A stretch of 64,000 bases of DNA from Myroides sp. WP-1 (lineage in GTDB: Bacteria > Bacteroidota > Bacteroidia > Flavobacteriales > Flavobacteriaceae): positions 124,001 to 188,000 of the forward strand of contig NZ_JACHTC010000002.1 in assembly GCF_014145635.1 (NCBI RefSeq), read 5' to 3'. How positions within the stretch are numbered: the first letter of the stretch is position 1; every line of letters starts with the position of its first letter. The translations under genes and the position numbers were made by a program. The notes beneath the pieces were generated by a model, which was not told where the DNA came from, did no database searches, and saw nothing but the letters and a program-made list of their open reading frames with translations. Below are positions 53,612-61,994 of the stretch, piece by piece.

Positions 53612-53918
53612 TGCCTTTTTTGTGCGTTGTTGAAAACAAGTTTTTTCTCTTTTTAAGGAATAAATACCGCAAATAGGTGATTTTTTTGCAGGACCTTTTG
53701 TTTATATTTGCCCTTTTTGTTTTTGATTGTCTGATAATGAGTGTGTTGTGGTTTTTTTGAGATAGGTGAGCCTCGTTTTTATCACGAGTAGGAAGATCTG
53801 CTTTCTTTTTGAAAGAAGGAGGTACAGTGAAAAAAAATAGCAAGAGAACTGGTCAAGTATTTGATTTTCAAAAAAAGAAGAACATATCGAACTAACTTAT
53901 TACTAAAAATACCACGTC
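53612..53918. other. Leader/intergenic region upstream of the PAS-LuxR gene
   Basis: About 307 bp. It contains a TATATTTG -7 candidate at 53703-53710, which would give a leader of about 200 nt. Within the leader, an AAGGAGG at 53816-53822 precedes a GTG frame of 22 codons (53827-53895). No RNA family is recognised. The long leader is notable but may be chance. Confidence 0.4.
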
Positions 53919-54632
53919 ATGAATACGTTATCTTATAAAGATTGGGTAAGCTTTCTAAATCAAGAGAATGTCAAAATGAACACCAAAGGGCAAAATTCTT
54001 CTCTAGAATCTAGAACATCTTATTACTTTATTTTCGATACAGCTGAAAATAATATTCCTTTTATTAGTTCTGCGTTTGCTCTGATTACAGGACATCAAAT
54101 GAGCAGTGTTACTTCAGAGATGTTTATCAGTTGGATGCATCCCAATGATCGAAGTTATTTTTTTGAAAAAGAGCTCCAAGGCCAAGAGTTTACCAATAAA
54201 TTGCGCAACGAGGAGTTGTTTAGGTATGTGTTTAAATATAGCTATCGCTTGAGAAAAGCCGATGGGAGTTATATCTTGGTTTTGCAAGAATATCAGGCGT
54301 TAGAGATCAATGAAGAAGGGTATTGGTGTAAATCATTAGTGACACATAAAGTAATGGATACAATAGTTCCTATTTGTTCGGAAACAGATTATAAGATTTA
54401 TGATAAAGAATTGGGGGTGTACCTGGATTTAACCAATCGATTCAATCTTACGACTAGAGAGCAAGAAATTGTTCAACTCATTAAAGAGGGCTTAACGAGT
54501 AAGCAGGTCTCTGATTTACTGCATTTAAGTGTTAATACGGTGCTTACTCACCGCAAAAATATTTTAAGTAAAACGAATTCTACTAGTTTTATAGGACTAC
54601 TCAAAAAACTAGAGGCTGTTCAGAAAAGTTAG
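53919..54632 (+). CDS. PAS-like/LuxR-type transcriptional regulator
   Basis: This 237-residue protein has an N-terminal PAS-like sensory region (about residues 30-160: YYFIFDTAENNIPFISSAFALITGHQMSS, FISWMHPNDRSYFFEKE, YRLRKADGSYILVLQEYQALE). A LuxR-type helix-turn-helix follows at about 175-235: LTTREQEIVQLIKEGLTSKQVSDLL and HLSVNTVLTHRKNILSK. No receiver domain or kinase gene is near. Such stand-alone PAS-LuxR proteins are found in Flavobacteria; the signal is unknown. It has a long AT-rich leader and is not in an evident operon. Confidence 0.85.
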   Translation: MNTLSYKDWVSFLNQENVKMNTKGQNSSLESRTSYYFIFDTAENNIPFISSAFALITGHQMSSVTSEMFISWMHPNDRSYFFEKELQGQEFTNKLRNEELFRYVFKYSYRLRKADGSYILVLQEYQALEINEEGYWCKSLVTHKVMDTIVPICSETDYKIYDKELGVYLDLTNRFNLTTREQEIVQLIKEGLTSKQVSDLLHLSVNTVLTHRKNILSKTNSTSFIGLLKKLEAVQKS

Positions 54633-54685
54633 GGTAGAGGAAGTATTTATTGGATGCAGTACAGCACAATAAAAAAGAGTATAAA

Positions 54686-54715
54686 AAAAGTCCTAAGTGT
54701 TAACTTAGGACTTTT
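54686..54715 (-). terminator. Terminator downstream of tRNA-Leu copy 1
   Basis: A 13-bp stem (AAAAGTCCTAAGT / ACTTAGGACTTTT) with a GTTA loop lies directly after the tRNA on the minus strand, with a T run in that direction. Confidence 0.9.
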
Positions 54716-54716
54716 G

Positions 54717-54802
54717 TACTCGAGGCGGGACTTGAACCCGCACGAACATTACTGTTCACTGGATTTTAAGTCCAGCGTGTCTACCACTTCCACCACTCGA
54801 GC
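54717..54802 (-). tRNA. tRNA-Leu (anticodon TAA), copy 1
   Basis: 86 nt on the minus strand. The class II shape has a long variable arm, an anticodon loop reading CTTAAAA with anticodon TAA, a T arm GGGTTCAAGTCCC, and an acceptor stem GCTCGAG paired with CTCGAGT. CCA is not encoded. Identical to the copy at 55423-55508. Confidence 0.97.
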
Positions 54803-54837
54803 CTCTGCTCATCAGTATTAGAACTGTTTTGCGAGTG

Positions 54838-54867
54838 CAAATATAGTATAAAAAGTACGTGTCACAA
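54838..54867 (-). promoter_or_regulatory. Promoter of tRNA-Leu copy 1 (TTG - 19 nt - TATATTTG)
   Basis: On the minus strand a TTG (54865-54867) and a perfect -7 box TATATTTG (54838-54845) are separated by exactly 19 nt. The box and the bases after it (GCACTCGCA) match those before tRNA-Gly at 55638-55645. Confidence 0.85.
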
Positions 54868-54971
54868 GAAAAAAATAAATTAAAATCAAACTTTTTTTTG
54901 ATCTCAGATTCATTTTGCTGATAATCAGTATTTTGTTTTTTATTGAAGAGTGATTTTTTTTTACACTTTGT

Positions 54972-55325
54972 CTAGTCTTCTGGGAAATCTCCAAAAATAT
55001 CGAGTGATAAATCGAGTGTTTCTGCCGAAACAAAGTTTTGAATTACTTCTTCAATGCCATTTTCAAAACGCAACTCAGTATTGAATCGACGACTTGTGCC
55101 GAATGTATTACCTTCAATAACGGTTTTAAAATAAAATTTTCCACTAGGTGTTTTGAAACGAATAGCCTCAACAGCCGTAAAGTTGTTTTTAAGGTAACTG
55201 ATCGTTTCGTAAACTTCTTCTTTTGTGGCGTGTTCTTGGCTTGTAAGTAGAGTTCGTCCTCTGCGGTGTTCAAATGTGAACTTATACGTCTCATTTTCTT
55301 TCTGGCTAATAACGATTGCGCTCAT
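54972..55325 (-). CDS. DUF1508/YegP-like small protein
   Basis: This 117-residue protein seems to hold two related units of the YegP/DUF1508 type: YKFTFEHRRGRTLLTSQEHATKEEVYETISYLKNN near the start and a second at about residues 50-100 (IRFKTPSGKFYFKTVIEGN). The pattern strand-Gly-strand-LLTSQ is typical, but the second unit is diverged. YegP-type proteins have no established role. It lies between two identical tRNA-Leu genes, with a terminator before it on the same strand, so it must have its own promoter or depend on read-through. Confidence 0.7.
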   Translation of the reverse strand: MSAIVISQKENETYKFTFEHRRGRTLLTSQEHATKEEVYETISYLKNNFTAVEAIRFKTPSGKFYFKTVIEGNTFGTSRRFNTELRFENGIEEVIQNFVSAETLDLSLDIFGDFPED

Positions 55326-55391
55326 AATAAAAATGTACTAAATTCAAGATTGTCAATATCAATGCGAATGAAATTCGCACGGGTATAAAAA

Positions 55392-55421
55392 AAAAGTCCC
55401 AAGCGTTAACTTGGGACTTTT
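55392..55421 (-). terminator. Terminator downstream of tRNA-Leu copy 2
   Basis: A 12-bp stem (AAAAGTCCCAAG / CTTGGGACTTTT) with a 6-nt loop, nearly the same sequence as the terminator of copy 1. Confidence 0.9.
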
Positions 55422-55422
55422 G

Positions 55423-55508
55423 TACTCGAGGCGGGACTTGAACCCGCACGAACATTACTGTTCACTGGATTTTAAGTCCAGCGTGTCTACCACTTCCACC
55501 ACTCGAGC
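55423..55508 (-). tRNA. tRNA-Leu (anticodon TAA), copy 2
   Basis: 86 nt on the minus strand, base-for-base identical with copy 1 at 54717-54802 across the whole gene. It is the second gene of a tRNA-Gly/tRNA-Leu transcript. Confidence 0.97.
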
Positions 55509-55524
55509 GTAATTAAATTACTTG

Positions 55525-55597
55525 AGCGAAAAACGGGGTTCGAACCCGCGACCTCAACCTTGGCAAGGTTGCGCTCTACCAACTGAGCTATTTTCGC
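55525..55597 (-). tRNA. tRNA-Gly (anticodon GCC)
   Basis: 73 nt on the minus strand. The acceptor stem GCGAAAA pairs with TTTTCGC, the D arm is AGCTCAGTTGGTAGAGC, the anticodon loop is CTTGCCAAG, and the T arm is CGGGTTCGAACCCCG (GGGTTCGAACCCC core). CCA is not encoded. Confidence 0.96.
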
Positions 55598-55637
55598 ATT
55601 TTTTGTAAGATCGTGCATTACTTCTGTATTGCGAGTG

Positions 55638-55668
55638 CAAATATAGAATAGAATTTCTGCTTTTGCAA
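55638..55668 (-). promoter_or_regulatory. Promoter of the tRNA-Gly/tRNA-Leu unit (TTG - 20 nt - TATATTTG)
   Basis: On the minus strand a TTG (55666-55668) and TATATTTG (55638-55645) are separated by 20 nt. The -7 region and the start region GCACTCGCA are shared with the promoter of tRNA-Leu copy 1. Confidence 0.85.
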
Positions 55669-56032
55669 GTTTTTTGGTTATAAAAGTATAGCACTTTTGT
55701 TGTTTGTTGATAATGAAAGGGTTGTGTTTTTCTTTTTTATACACTCAAAGTGTATTGCGTCAAATACTCCTACAAAACAAACGGAAATGAAAGGATGCAA
55801 ACCAAGTCTACAGGTGTTGTTTCAATGGCTTGCTTGTATATTTTCTATTTATTTTATTAAAAAAAAGTTAAATAAAAGAATATGTTTTTGTGTTTCGTGT
55901 TTCTATATTTATTAAATTGTTATTAAAAATCATTTTGTATTATTTATAGTGTTTTTTAAAAGTTAAAATAGTTTGTATATGTGATTTTTGTCTTGTGTTG
56001 AAATCTTAATCTGTAGAACTAAATAGTAAAAT
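55669..56032. other. AT-rich intergenic region upstream of the MBG-repeat surface gene
   Basis: About 364 bp. The right part (55850-56030) is extremely AT-rich. A frame of 72 codons at 55697-55915 has biased, Phe/Cys-rich composition and no start context, so I do not call it. No exact TAnnTTTG was found at a useful distance from 56033. Confidence 0.45.
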
Positions 56033-59000
56033 ATGAATAACAGTACTAACCTTGTCGTTTTTAATCAAAAAAAACGGAAAATAACAAGAGGGCTTCACCT
56101 GCTACTCTTGTTTGCTACTTGTCTTATTGGGCAGGTATCTTTTGCTCAGTTTCCCTCACCCTATTGTGATGTAGACGCTTTTGATGTAGAAGAAATAACT
56201 AAAATTCAATTTGCAGGATTGACTATTGTCAATACCAATGAGGAAGATTTTTTAGTTAATCGTATCGCCGATGTTGCCAATGTGACTCGTGGACAGTCGT
56301 ATACCTTGATTGTAGAAGGAAATACATATTATGACATGAATGAATTGGCAGCATTTATTGATTGGAATCAGAATGGTGTATTGGATGATGTAGGAGAAGT
56401 CTATAATCTAGGGGAACTGATTGAATCTAATGGTCATGATGATATAAACGTTTCATTGAGTATTCCAATTCCTGCTACAGCTGTATTGGGACAAACGCGA
56501 ATTCGAATTACGAAAACTTGGACTTATGCCGAGTATGGTGGTTATTTAATAGAAGATCCGTGTTTTATTAGCTTTTTTGATCCTGATATTGAGGAAATTG
56601 ATAGTTCTTATGGTCAGGCTTTAGATTTTACTTTAAATATTACAGATGGTACTACACCTCCTGAGGGAAATGAGGGGTGTGAAATAGAAATTAGCCTTAC
56701 ATTTCCAGAATTTGGTGATACCACGACATGGAAATTATTGGATGGCGCTGGTACTGTTGTTCTTCGTGGTGGACCTTACGAAGAAAGTGAGTTTATGATC
56801 TCGGAGTCTTATTATGGAACAAATCCTCCATATTCATTAGTGATTGATATTGATGATTCTATCTGGGGGTTTTGTGATAATGAAGTACAATATACAATTA
56901 CAGTAGGAGACGTCGAAGATCAATCGGGCACAGTATCTGCTTGTGAAGAATTGGTTTCCGAAACAATTGCAATTGGTTCGTGTCCTCCAGGTTGTATGAA
57001 ACCAGGCGTATTGAAAAAAAATAATATTACAGCTACAGGGTTTACTTTCTCTTGGGTGAGTGGTGGCAATGAGTTTGAAATAGAGTATGGGCCTCTAGGT
57101 TTTGTACAAGGTAGCGCGGACGGAACTATTATTTCTTCTATTACCACAACGTCTTATACGTTTTCAGATTTAAATCAAGATACAGCATATCAATTTTATG
57201 TTCGTCGAATCTGTTCGGATGAAGAAGGGGATCACAGTGCTTGGGCTGGACCTCTGACTTTTGACGAAATCATAACCACTCCCTCTCCTTGGCACGAAAA
57301 TTTCGAAGCAAGCGATAGTTATCCATTAGCATGGCATCCTGTGGGGAATTCGCTCTGGGGGTTTGAATCGTATGATACAGATCATGGAACGAGTATGGTA
57401 ACGATGTTATATAATTATATAATTTTTCCTCCTCGTGAAAAAGCTGAATTTACAACAATCAATGTCGGGCCTATTCGCACTGGGGATGTATTTTCTTTCA
57501 ATTATCTTCTATTGGATGGTGCGGAATATCCCGCTTATGAAGGATTAGGGAATGTCGTCGTTAAATTATCAACAGATTTTGGCGCGACTTATTCTACTAT
57601 TGAAACAATTGACGGTATTGAAGAAGAAGGTTGGCAAAACTTCTCTTTTGATCTTGAAGATTATGTAGGGCTTTATGTGAAAATAAAAATTGAAGCTAAT
57701 GTTACAGATCTTTTTGAGGATTTTCTTGTTATTTTGGATGATTTCGATATATCAAATTCGGCGAATTGTAAGGAAATTACGTCGGCTGAGGTTGAGATGG
57801 ATGCAACAGGGATGACGTTGAACATAGAATCTGAGGCTACTACATTTATTGTTGAATATGGACCAGCTGGATTTGAACAAGGAGAAGGTACCCTTGTCAA
57901 CAATGTAACCGCTCCATATACGTTTACTGATCTTGAATTAGACACCGATTATGAAGCGTATGTACAAGCGCTACCTTGTGGAGATTGGTATGGTCCTGTA
58001 CCATTTACAACTTTGCCTTTAACAGAACAAGTAATCACAGCTGAAGATGTTGCTAAAGTGTATGGTGAGGTTCCTTTTGCTCATGGAACTTCTAGCAGTG
58101 GTTTGCCGTTGAGCTATGTGATTGAAGATCCGACAATAGCGACTTTCCAAAATGGAAAATTTACAATTCGTAAAGTAGGAGTAACAGAGGTAACAGCAAG
58201 TCAAGCAGGGAATAGTTCGTTCTTACCTGCTGAAGAGGTAACCTTCACGTTGACGATAACTCCAGCGATGATAACTGTTACAGCCAATAGCGAACAAAGT
58301 AAACAGTATAGTCAAGTGGATCCTGTGTTGACGTATGGGGTTACTGGATTTAAATACAATGATACGGCTACTGTATTAACAGGAGCTTTGAGTAGAGAAC
58401 CTGGAGAAGAAATAGGAACCTATGCGATAACACAAGGTACTTTAGCTGCAGAACCTAATTATGCGATTACGTTGGTTAGTGCGGATTTTAGCATTGGAGC
58501 GAAAGAAATTACAATTAAAGCGAATGGTCAACAAAAAGAGTACGGAGAAATAGATCCTGCCTTAACGTATGAGGTAATTGGATTGGAAGAAGGAATTTTA
58601 CCAACAAGTGTTGTTGGTGGAGCATTAACCAGAATTGCAGGAGAAAATGTGGGCAACTATGCGATCAATATTGGTAGTTTGGAGGTTATTGATACGCATT
58701 ATACAATGACATTCCAGGAAAGTCAGTTGAGAATTTACCCAGCAGTATTGAGTCTATACCCTGCTAGTGGTGCTCAAAAAGTATACGGACAAACTGATCC
58801 TGTATTTGAATTTACGGTTACAGGATTTAAATATAACGATACGAGAGAGGCTGTGTTAAGTGGTCGATTGGGCAGAATGACTGGAGAAAATGTAGGACAG
58901 TATATGTATACGCAAGGCTCTTTAGAAACAACGCATGGAAACTATAGCTTCACGGTAGCGAACCAAGAAAAGTTCAGAATTACTGTAGCTCCACTGCATG

Positions 59001-60487
59001 TTGTTGTCAACCAAAACCAAAGTAAATCCTATGGTCAAGCAGATCCTGTATTGACTTATACGTTAAACGGGTTGATGTTAGGAGATCACCAAGCCAACGC
59101 AACAAGAGGAAATCTTGTTCGTGAGGGAGGTGAAGAGTTAGGAGTTTACGCAATTCATCAAGGTAGTTTGGAAGCGCGTCCAAACTATGTTATCGCTTCG
59201 TTTGTAGGAGCAGATTTCGAAATTAAACAGAGTCAAATTACAGGAGTTGTTTTACCGTCTCAAACGTTTGTATATGATGGACAGGTAAAATCACTCGCGG
59301 TAACAGGAGTGGATCATCCAAATGCAACCATTACATATACCAATAATGATCAAGTGAATGTTGGCGTATATCAAGTAACAGCAACAGTTGATTATGGTTT
59401 GGATTATCAACCTTTAACAGTAAACGGCACATTGACTATTACAAAAGCAGATCAAATGATCGCTTTCCGCACCGTGTCTGTTGTTGTGATGGAAGATACA
59501 CCAACCTTGCAATTAACCGCTTCTTCTAATGCTCAATTACCTGTTTATTACCGTATTAATAATGCGGACGAACAAGCGATAGCCTCAGTAGATGAACGTG
59601 GATTAGTTCGCTTCTTAAAACCTGGTTTTGTAACGATAACGGCATATCAAGATGGGAATGAGAATTACAATGCAGCAATGCCAGTTTCTAATACAATTGA
59701 AGTAACAAGTCGCGCTGTTAGTATTGAAAATCTACTTGTTGATGGAATTTCATATGGAAAACCAGAGAAAGATGTTTTTGTTGTGATTGGTTGCAATCAA
59801 GAACAAAATCAAGTGATTATTGAAGTTCAAGTTGCAGATGGTGTGGAAGTACTACCTTCAAAATACATTGTAGTACCTGTCAAAGAATATGGCGCGTATG
59901 AACAGCGTATTACGGTAATTTCTCCTCGCGGAATGGATGAGGAAACCTATGTCGTACACATTGAGAAACGCATTGATACCACACATTTGATCTATCAGAA
60001 ATACAATAATGTATTGCTGGTAAATAACAACAAAGAAACCAATGGAGGTTATGTTTTTAAAGCATATGAATGGTTTAAAAATGGAGTGTCTATTGGACAT
60101 AAACAATCGTATGCAGAAGGAAGTACGTCAGCAGATGTACTTGAAGTAGGAGCAGCGTATCATGTGGTATTAACCCTACATAACGGGAAGAAGATGGTGA
60201 GCTGTCCGATTTACATCGAAAATAAAGCAGAGGCAAATTGGGGCGTATATCCAAATCCAGTACAACGAACACAACAGTTGAATGTTCGTTTAGATGACGA
60301 TCAGCAACAAGCCATGAGCTATGTAATTTACGATGCAAAAGGCCAAATGATACTAAAAGGAGATTTTATTGAAGGATCTACAGATAAGGAAATTCAATTG
60401 CCACCAACAGTAGCTGTTGGATCGTATTTCTTAGTATTAAAAGGTAGTGGAACACAAAAAAGTGTTCAGTTTGTTGTAAGAGAATAA
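56033..60487 (+). CDS. T9SS surface protein with GEVED, fibronectin-III, MBG repeats and a type A sorting domain
   Basis: This 1484-residue protein has a long signal region ending VSFAQ (about residue 38). A GEVED-like domain follows (about 60-205; ELAAFIDWNQNGVLDDVGEVYNLGE). A fibronectin-III domain lies at about 321-408, then a MAM/jelly-roll-like domain (415-575) and a second fibronectin-III (578-662). Four MBG-type repeats of about 81 residues fill 742-1065, followed by another MBG-like unit. The C-terminus is a type A T9SS sorting domain: VYPNPVQRTQQLNV, then MSYVIYDAKGQMILKG and GSYFLVLKG ... VQFVVRE. It is likely a SprA-exported surface adhesin or binding protein; no catalytic domain is visible. 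Confidence 0.87.
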   Translation: MNNSTNLVVFNQKKRKITRGLHLLLLFATCLIGQVSFAQFPSPYCDVDAFDVEEITKIQFAGLTIVNTNEEDFLVNRIADVANVTRGQSYTLIVEGNTYYDMNELAAFIDWNQNGVLDDVGEVYNLGELIESNGHDDINVSLSIPIPATAVLGQTRIRITKTWTYAEYGGYLIEDPCFISFFDPDIEEIDSSYGQALDFTLNITDGTTPPEGNEGCEIEISLTFPEFGDTTTWKLLDGAGTVVLRGGPYEESEFMISESYYGTNPPYSLVIDIDDSIWGFCDNEVQYTITVGDVEDQSGTVSACEELVSETIAIGSCPPGCMKPGVLKKNNITATGFTFSWVSGGNEFEIEYGPLGFVQGSADGTIISSITTTSYTFSDLNQDTAYQFYVRRICSDEEGDHSAWAGPLTFDEIITTPSPWHENFEASDSYPLAWHPVGNSLWGFESYDTDHGTSMVTMLYNYIIFPPREKAEFTTINVGPIRTGDVFSFNYLLLDGAEYPAYEGLGNVVVKLSTDFGATYSTIETIDGIEEEGWQNFSFDLEDYVGLYVKIKIEANVTDLFEDFLVILDDFDISNSANCKEITSAEVEMDATGMTLNIESEATTFIVEYGPAGFEQGEGTLVNNVTAPYTFTDLELDTDYEAYVQALPCGDWYGPVPFTTLPLTEQVITAEDVAKVYGEVPFAHGTSSSGLPLSYVIEDPTIATFQNGKFTIRKVGVTEVTASQAGNSSFLPAEEVTFTLTITPAMITVTANSEQSKQYSQVDPVLTYGVTGFKYNDTATVLTGALSREPGEEIGTYAITQGTLAAEPNYAITLVSADFSIGAKEITIKANGQQKEYGEIDPALTYEVIGLEEGILPTSVVGGALTRIAGENVGNYAINIGSLEVIDTHYTMTFQESQLRIYPAVLSLYPASGAQKVYGQTDPVFEFTVTGFKYNDTREAVLSGRLGRMTGENVGQYMYTQGSLETTHGNYSFTVANQEKFRITVAPLHVVVNQNQSKSYGQADPVLTYTLNGLMLGDHQANATRGNLVREGGEELGVYAIHQGSLEARPNYVIASFVGADFEIKQSQITGVVLPSQTFVYDGQVKSLAVTGVDHPNATITYTNNDQVNVGVYQVTATVDYGLDYQPLTVNGTLTITKADQMIAFRTVSVVVMEDTPTLQLTASSNAQLPVYYRINNADEQAIASVDERGLVRFLKPGFVTITAYQDGNENYNAAMPVSNTIEVTSRAVSIENLLVDGISYGKPEKDVFVVIGCNQEQNQVIIEVQVADGVEVLPSKYIVVPVKEYGAYEQRITVISPRGMDEETYVVHIEKRIDTTHLIYQKYNNVLLVNNNKETNGGYVFKAYEWFKNGVSIGHKQSYAEGSTSADVLEVGAAYHVVLTLHNGKKMVSCPIYIENKAEANWGVYPNPVQRTQQLNVRLDDDQQQAMSYVIYDAKGQMILKGDFIEGSTDKEIQLPPTVAVGSYFLVLKGSGTQKSVQFVVRE
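58258..59229 (+). repeat. Four MBG-type coding repeats of ~81 residues
   Basis: Starts near 58258, 58499, 58742 and 58988. Each has a strand ending in KxYGxxDPxLTY, then GL or GFKYND, a LTGALSREPGE-like turn, then YAITQGSL and a NYxI strand. Spacing is about 243-246 bp, with diverged sequence. Confidence 0.82.
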
Positions 60488-60527
60488 ACCTGCTAGATTT
60501 TAAAAAGATAGTTTTTACGATTACATG

Positions 60528-60567
60528 AAAAAGCCCGAAGCATTTTGCTTCGGGCTTTTTTTATGAA
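60528..60567 (+). terminator. Terminator between convergent surface genes
   Basis: A 14-bp perfect stem (AAAAAGCCCGAAGC and its complement) with a 5-nt loop is followed by seven T. The A-rich left side would also let it act for the SusD gene on the minus strand. Confidence 0.93.
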
Positions 60568-60591
60568 GAAGTTCTCTTGAAGTGAATTGGA

Positions 60592-61983
60592 TTACTTGCG
60601 TGCATCAAATTCTTCTTGAGGAACAGGTAATTGAAAACGCTTGTCTAAGGGGGATAATGAAAGTTTTGTTCGGTGGTTGCCTGTGCGAGTGATTCCTCTT
60701 AACAATCGTTTCGCATCAAACCATTCTACTCCATTTTCACCATATAATTCTTTTCTTCTTTCAAGTAGAATAGCTTCCAATATGTCAGGACCTTGTATTG
60801 TACTTGATGTAGCAGCGGTATCTCTATTTTGACGAATTATATCTAATTGTTCACGCGCTTGCTTTTCTTTGCCTAAATGGTAAGAGGCTTCAGCTTCAAT
60901 CAAAAGTAATTCTGGATATCGAATAATGGGAATATCTGCATCAAATGTAAACGTGAATTTTGAAGTGACATATTCTTGCCAATCTCCAGCGGTTTTTTCG
61001 TAAAAATTACTAAATAGATTGCGTACATCTGTTGCGCTAAATTGCTTCACAAAATCATCGTTAATAAATGTTCCGTGGTAGGCAACAGCCACGTGATCCA
61101 TCATTGCATGAGGATGTGAGCGATAATATACTGTTTGATCCGTACTTTGAGGGAGCGCCCATAGCCATTCGGTCGCATTCATTGTGGAGAATCCTTTGTT
61201 GTACTCTCCTGCGTTTAATACATCAAGTGGGTGTCCTCCATACGCTTCTCTAGCGTTTTTTTCTGCCAGTTCCCATTTTCCCATGTATTGATAAACTTGA
61301 GCTAAAAAAGCATGTGCTACAGCTTTGTTGATATATGATTTGTTAACTCTTTCTTGAGGCAAACGATCACTGGCTTGCTCTAGATCTTCTACAATTCGAT
61401 GAAAAAACTCTTCTTTAGTAGAAAAAGGAGCTGGTGTAGTGCTTGGCTTGATGTAAATAGGAGGAAAGACTGTATTCTCCGTAGCTTGGTAGGCTTCTCC
61501 AAATTCAATAGCTAATTGAAAGTAATAGTATCCACGTAAGGCTAATGCTTGTCCGATTAGCTCGTCTTTGTCTACTGCGTTAATTTTAGTACTTGCTTCT
61601 ACACCTTGAATTAAATTGTTAACTTGATCAATGATCTTATAAGGCAAGCGCCATGAAAATATAGAACGTGTCCCTGTACTAACATAAACCTGATAGTCAT
61701 AATCATCACCAAACCAAATTTGCTTTTGAATTAAATCAGCTCCTTTTACACTTCGAGCAAATAAAATGCTGTGAAGTCCAGAGGCTTCGTCGTTGATTAA
61801 CGACATGCGTTGTAATCGCAAAATACCAGATAGAAAAGAAGTAGCTCCTTCTTTACTTCCAAAAACAACTTCTGGTGCTATACTGTCTTTGGGTTTTGGA
61901 TCGTCTAAAAAATCAGATGAACAGCTGATGATTGTACCAGTTATTAAGGTGAGTACAATACCTTTTATGATTGATTGTATCAT
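60592..61983 (-). CDS. SusD/RagB family nutrient-binding lipoprotein
   Basis: This 463-residue lipoprotein has a lipobox (TGTIISC, Cys about 21) and the SusD-type alpha-helical fold with TPR-like units: LIGQALALRGYYYFQLAIEFGEAY near residue 145 and INKAVAHAFLAQVYQYMGKWELAEKNAREAY near 225. The C-terminus has the family blocks LLLIEAEASYHLGK and AILLERRKELYGENGVEWFDAKRL. SusD caps the SusC channel and binds the nutrient. It lies 11 bp from a SusC gene, so they form a pair. The substrate cannot be read; no glycoside hydrolase or peptidase is visible next to it. Confidence 0.93.
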   Translation of the reverse strand: MIQSIIKGIVLTLITGTIISCSSDFLDDPKPKDSIAPEVVFGSKEGATSFLSGILRLQRMSLINDEASGLHSILFARSVKGADLIQKQIWFGDDYDYQVYVSTGTRSIFSWRLPYKIIDQVNNLIQGVEASTKINAVDKDELIGQALALRGYYYFQLAIEFGEAYQATENTVFPPIYIKPSTTPAPFSTKEEFFHRIVEDLEQASDRLPQERVNKSYINKAVAHAFLAQVYQYMGKWELAEKNAREAYGGHPLDVLNAGEYNKGFSTMNATEWLWALPQSTDQTVYYRSHPHAMMDHVAVAYHGTFINDDFVKQFSATDVRNLFSNFYEKTAGDWQEYVTSKFTFTFDADIPIIRYPELLLIEAEASYHLGKEKQAREQLDIIRQNRDTAATSSTIQGPDILEAILLERRKELYGENGVEWFDAKRLLRGITRTGNHRTKLSLSPLDKRFQLPVPQEEFDARK

Positions 61984-61994
61984 GAGTTTACGCG

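Noticed and set aside
54717..55508. The two tRNA-Leu copies as attachment sites of an integrated element
   Set aside because: No integrase or other mobile gene lies between them; the segment holds only one small gene, and full tRNA duplication fits better.
55697..55915. 72-codon frame in the intergenic region
   Set aside because: Biased composition, no start context, no recognisable domain, and AT-rich surroundings.
58258..59229. MBG repeats or other arrays as a CRISPR-like array
   Set aside because: They are in-frame coding repeats of about 243 bp, diverged, with no short identical repeats and spacers.
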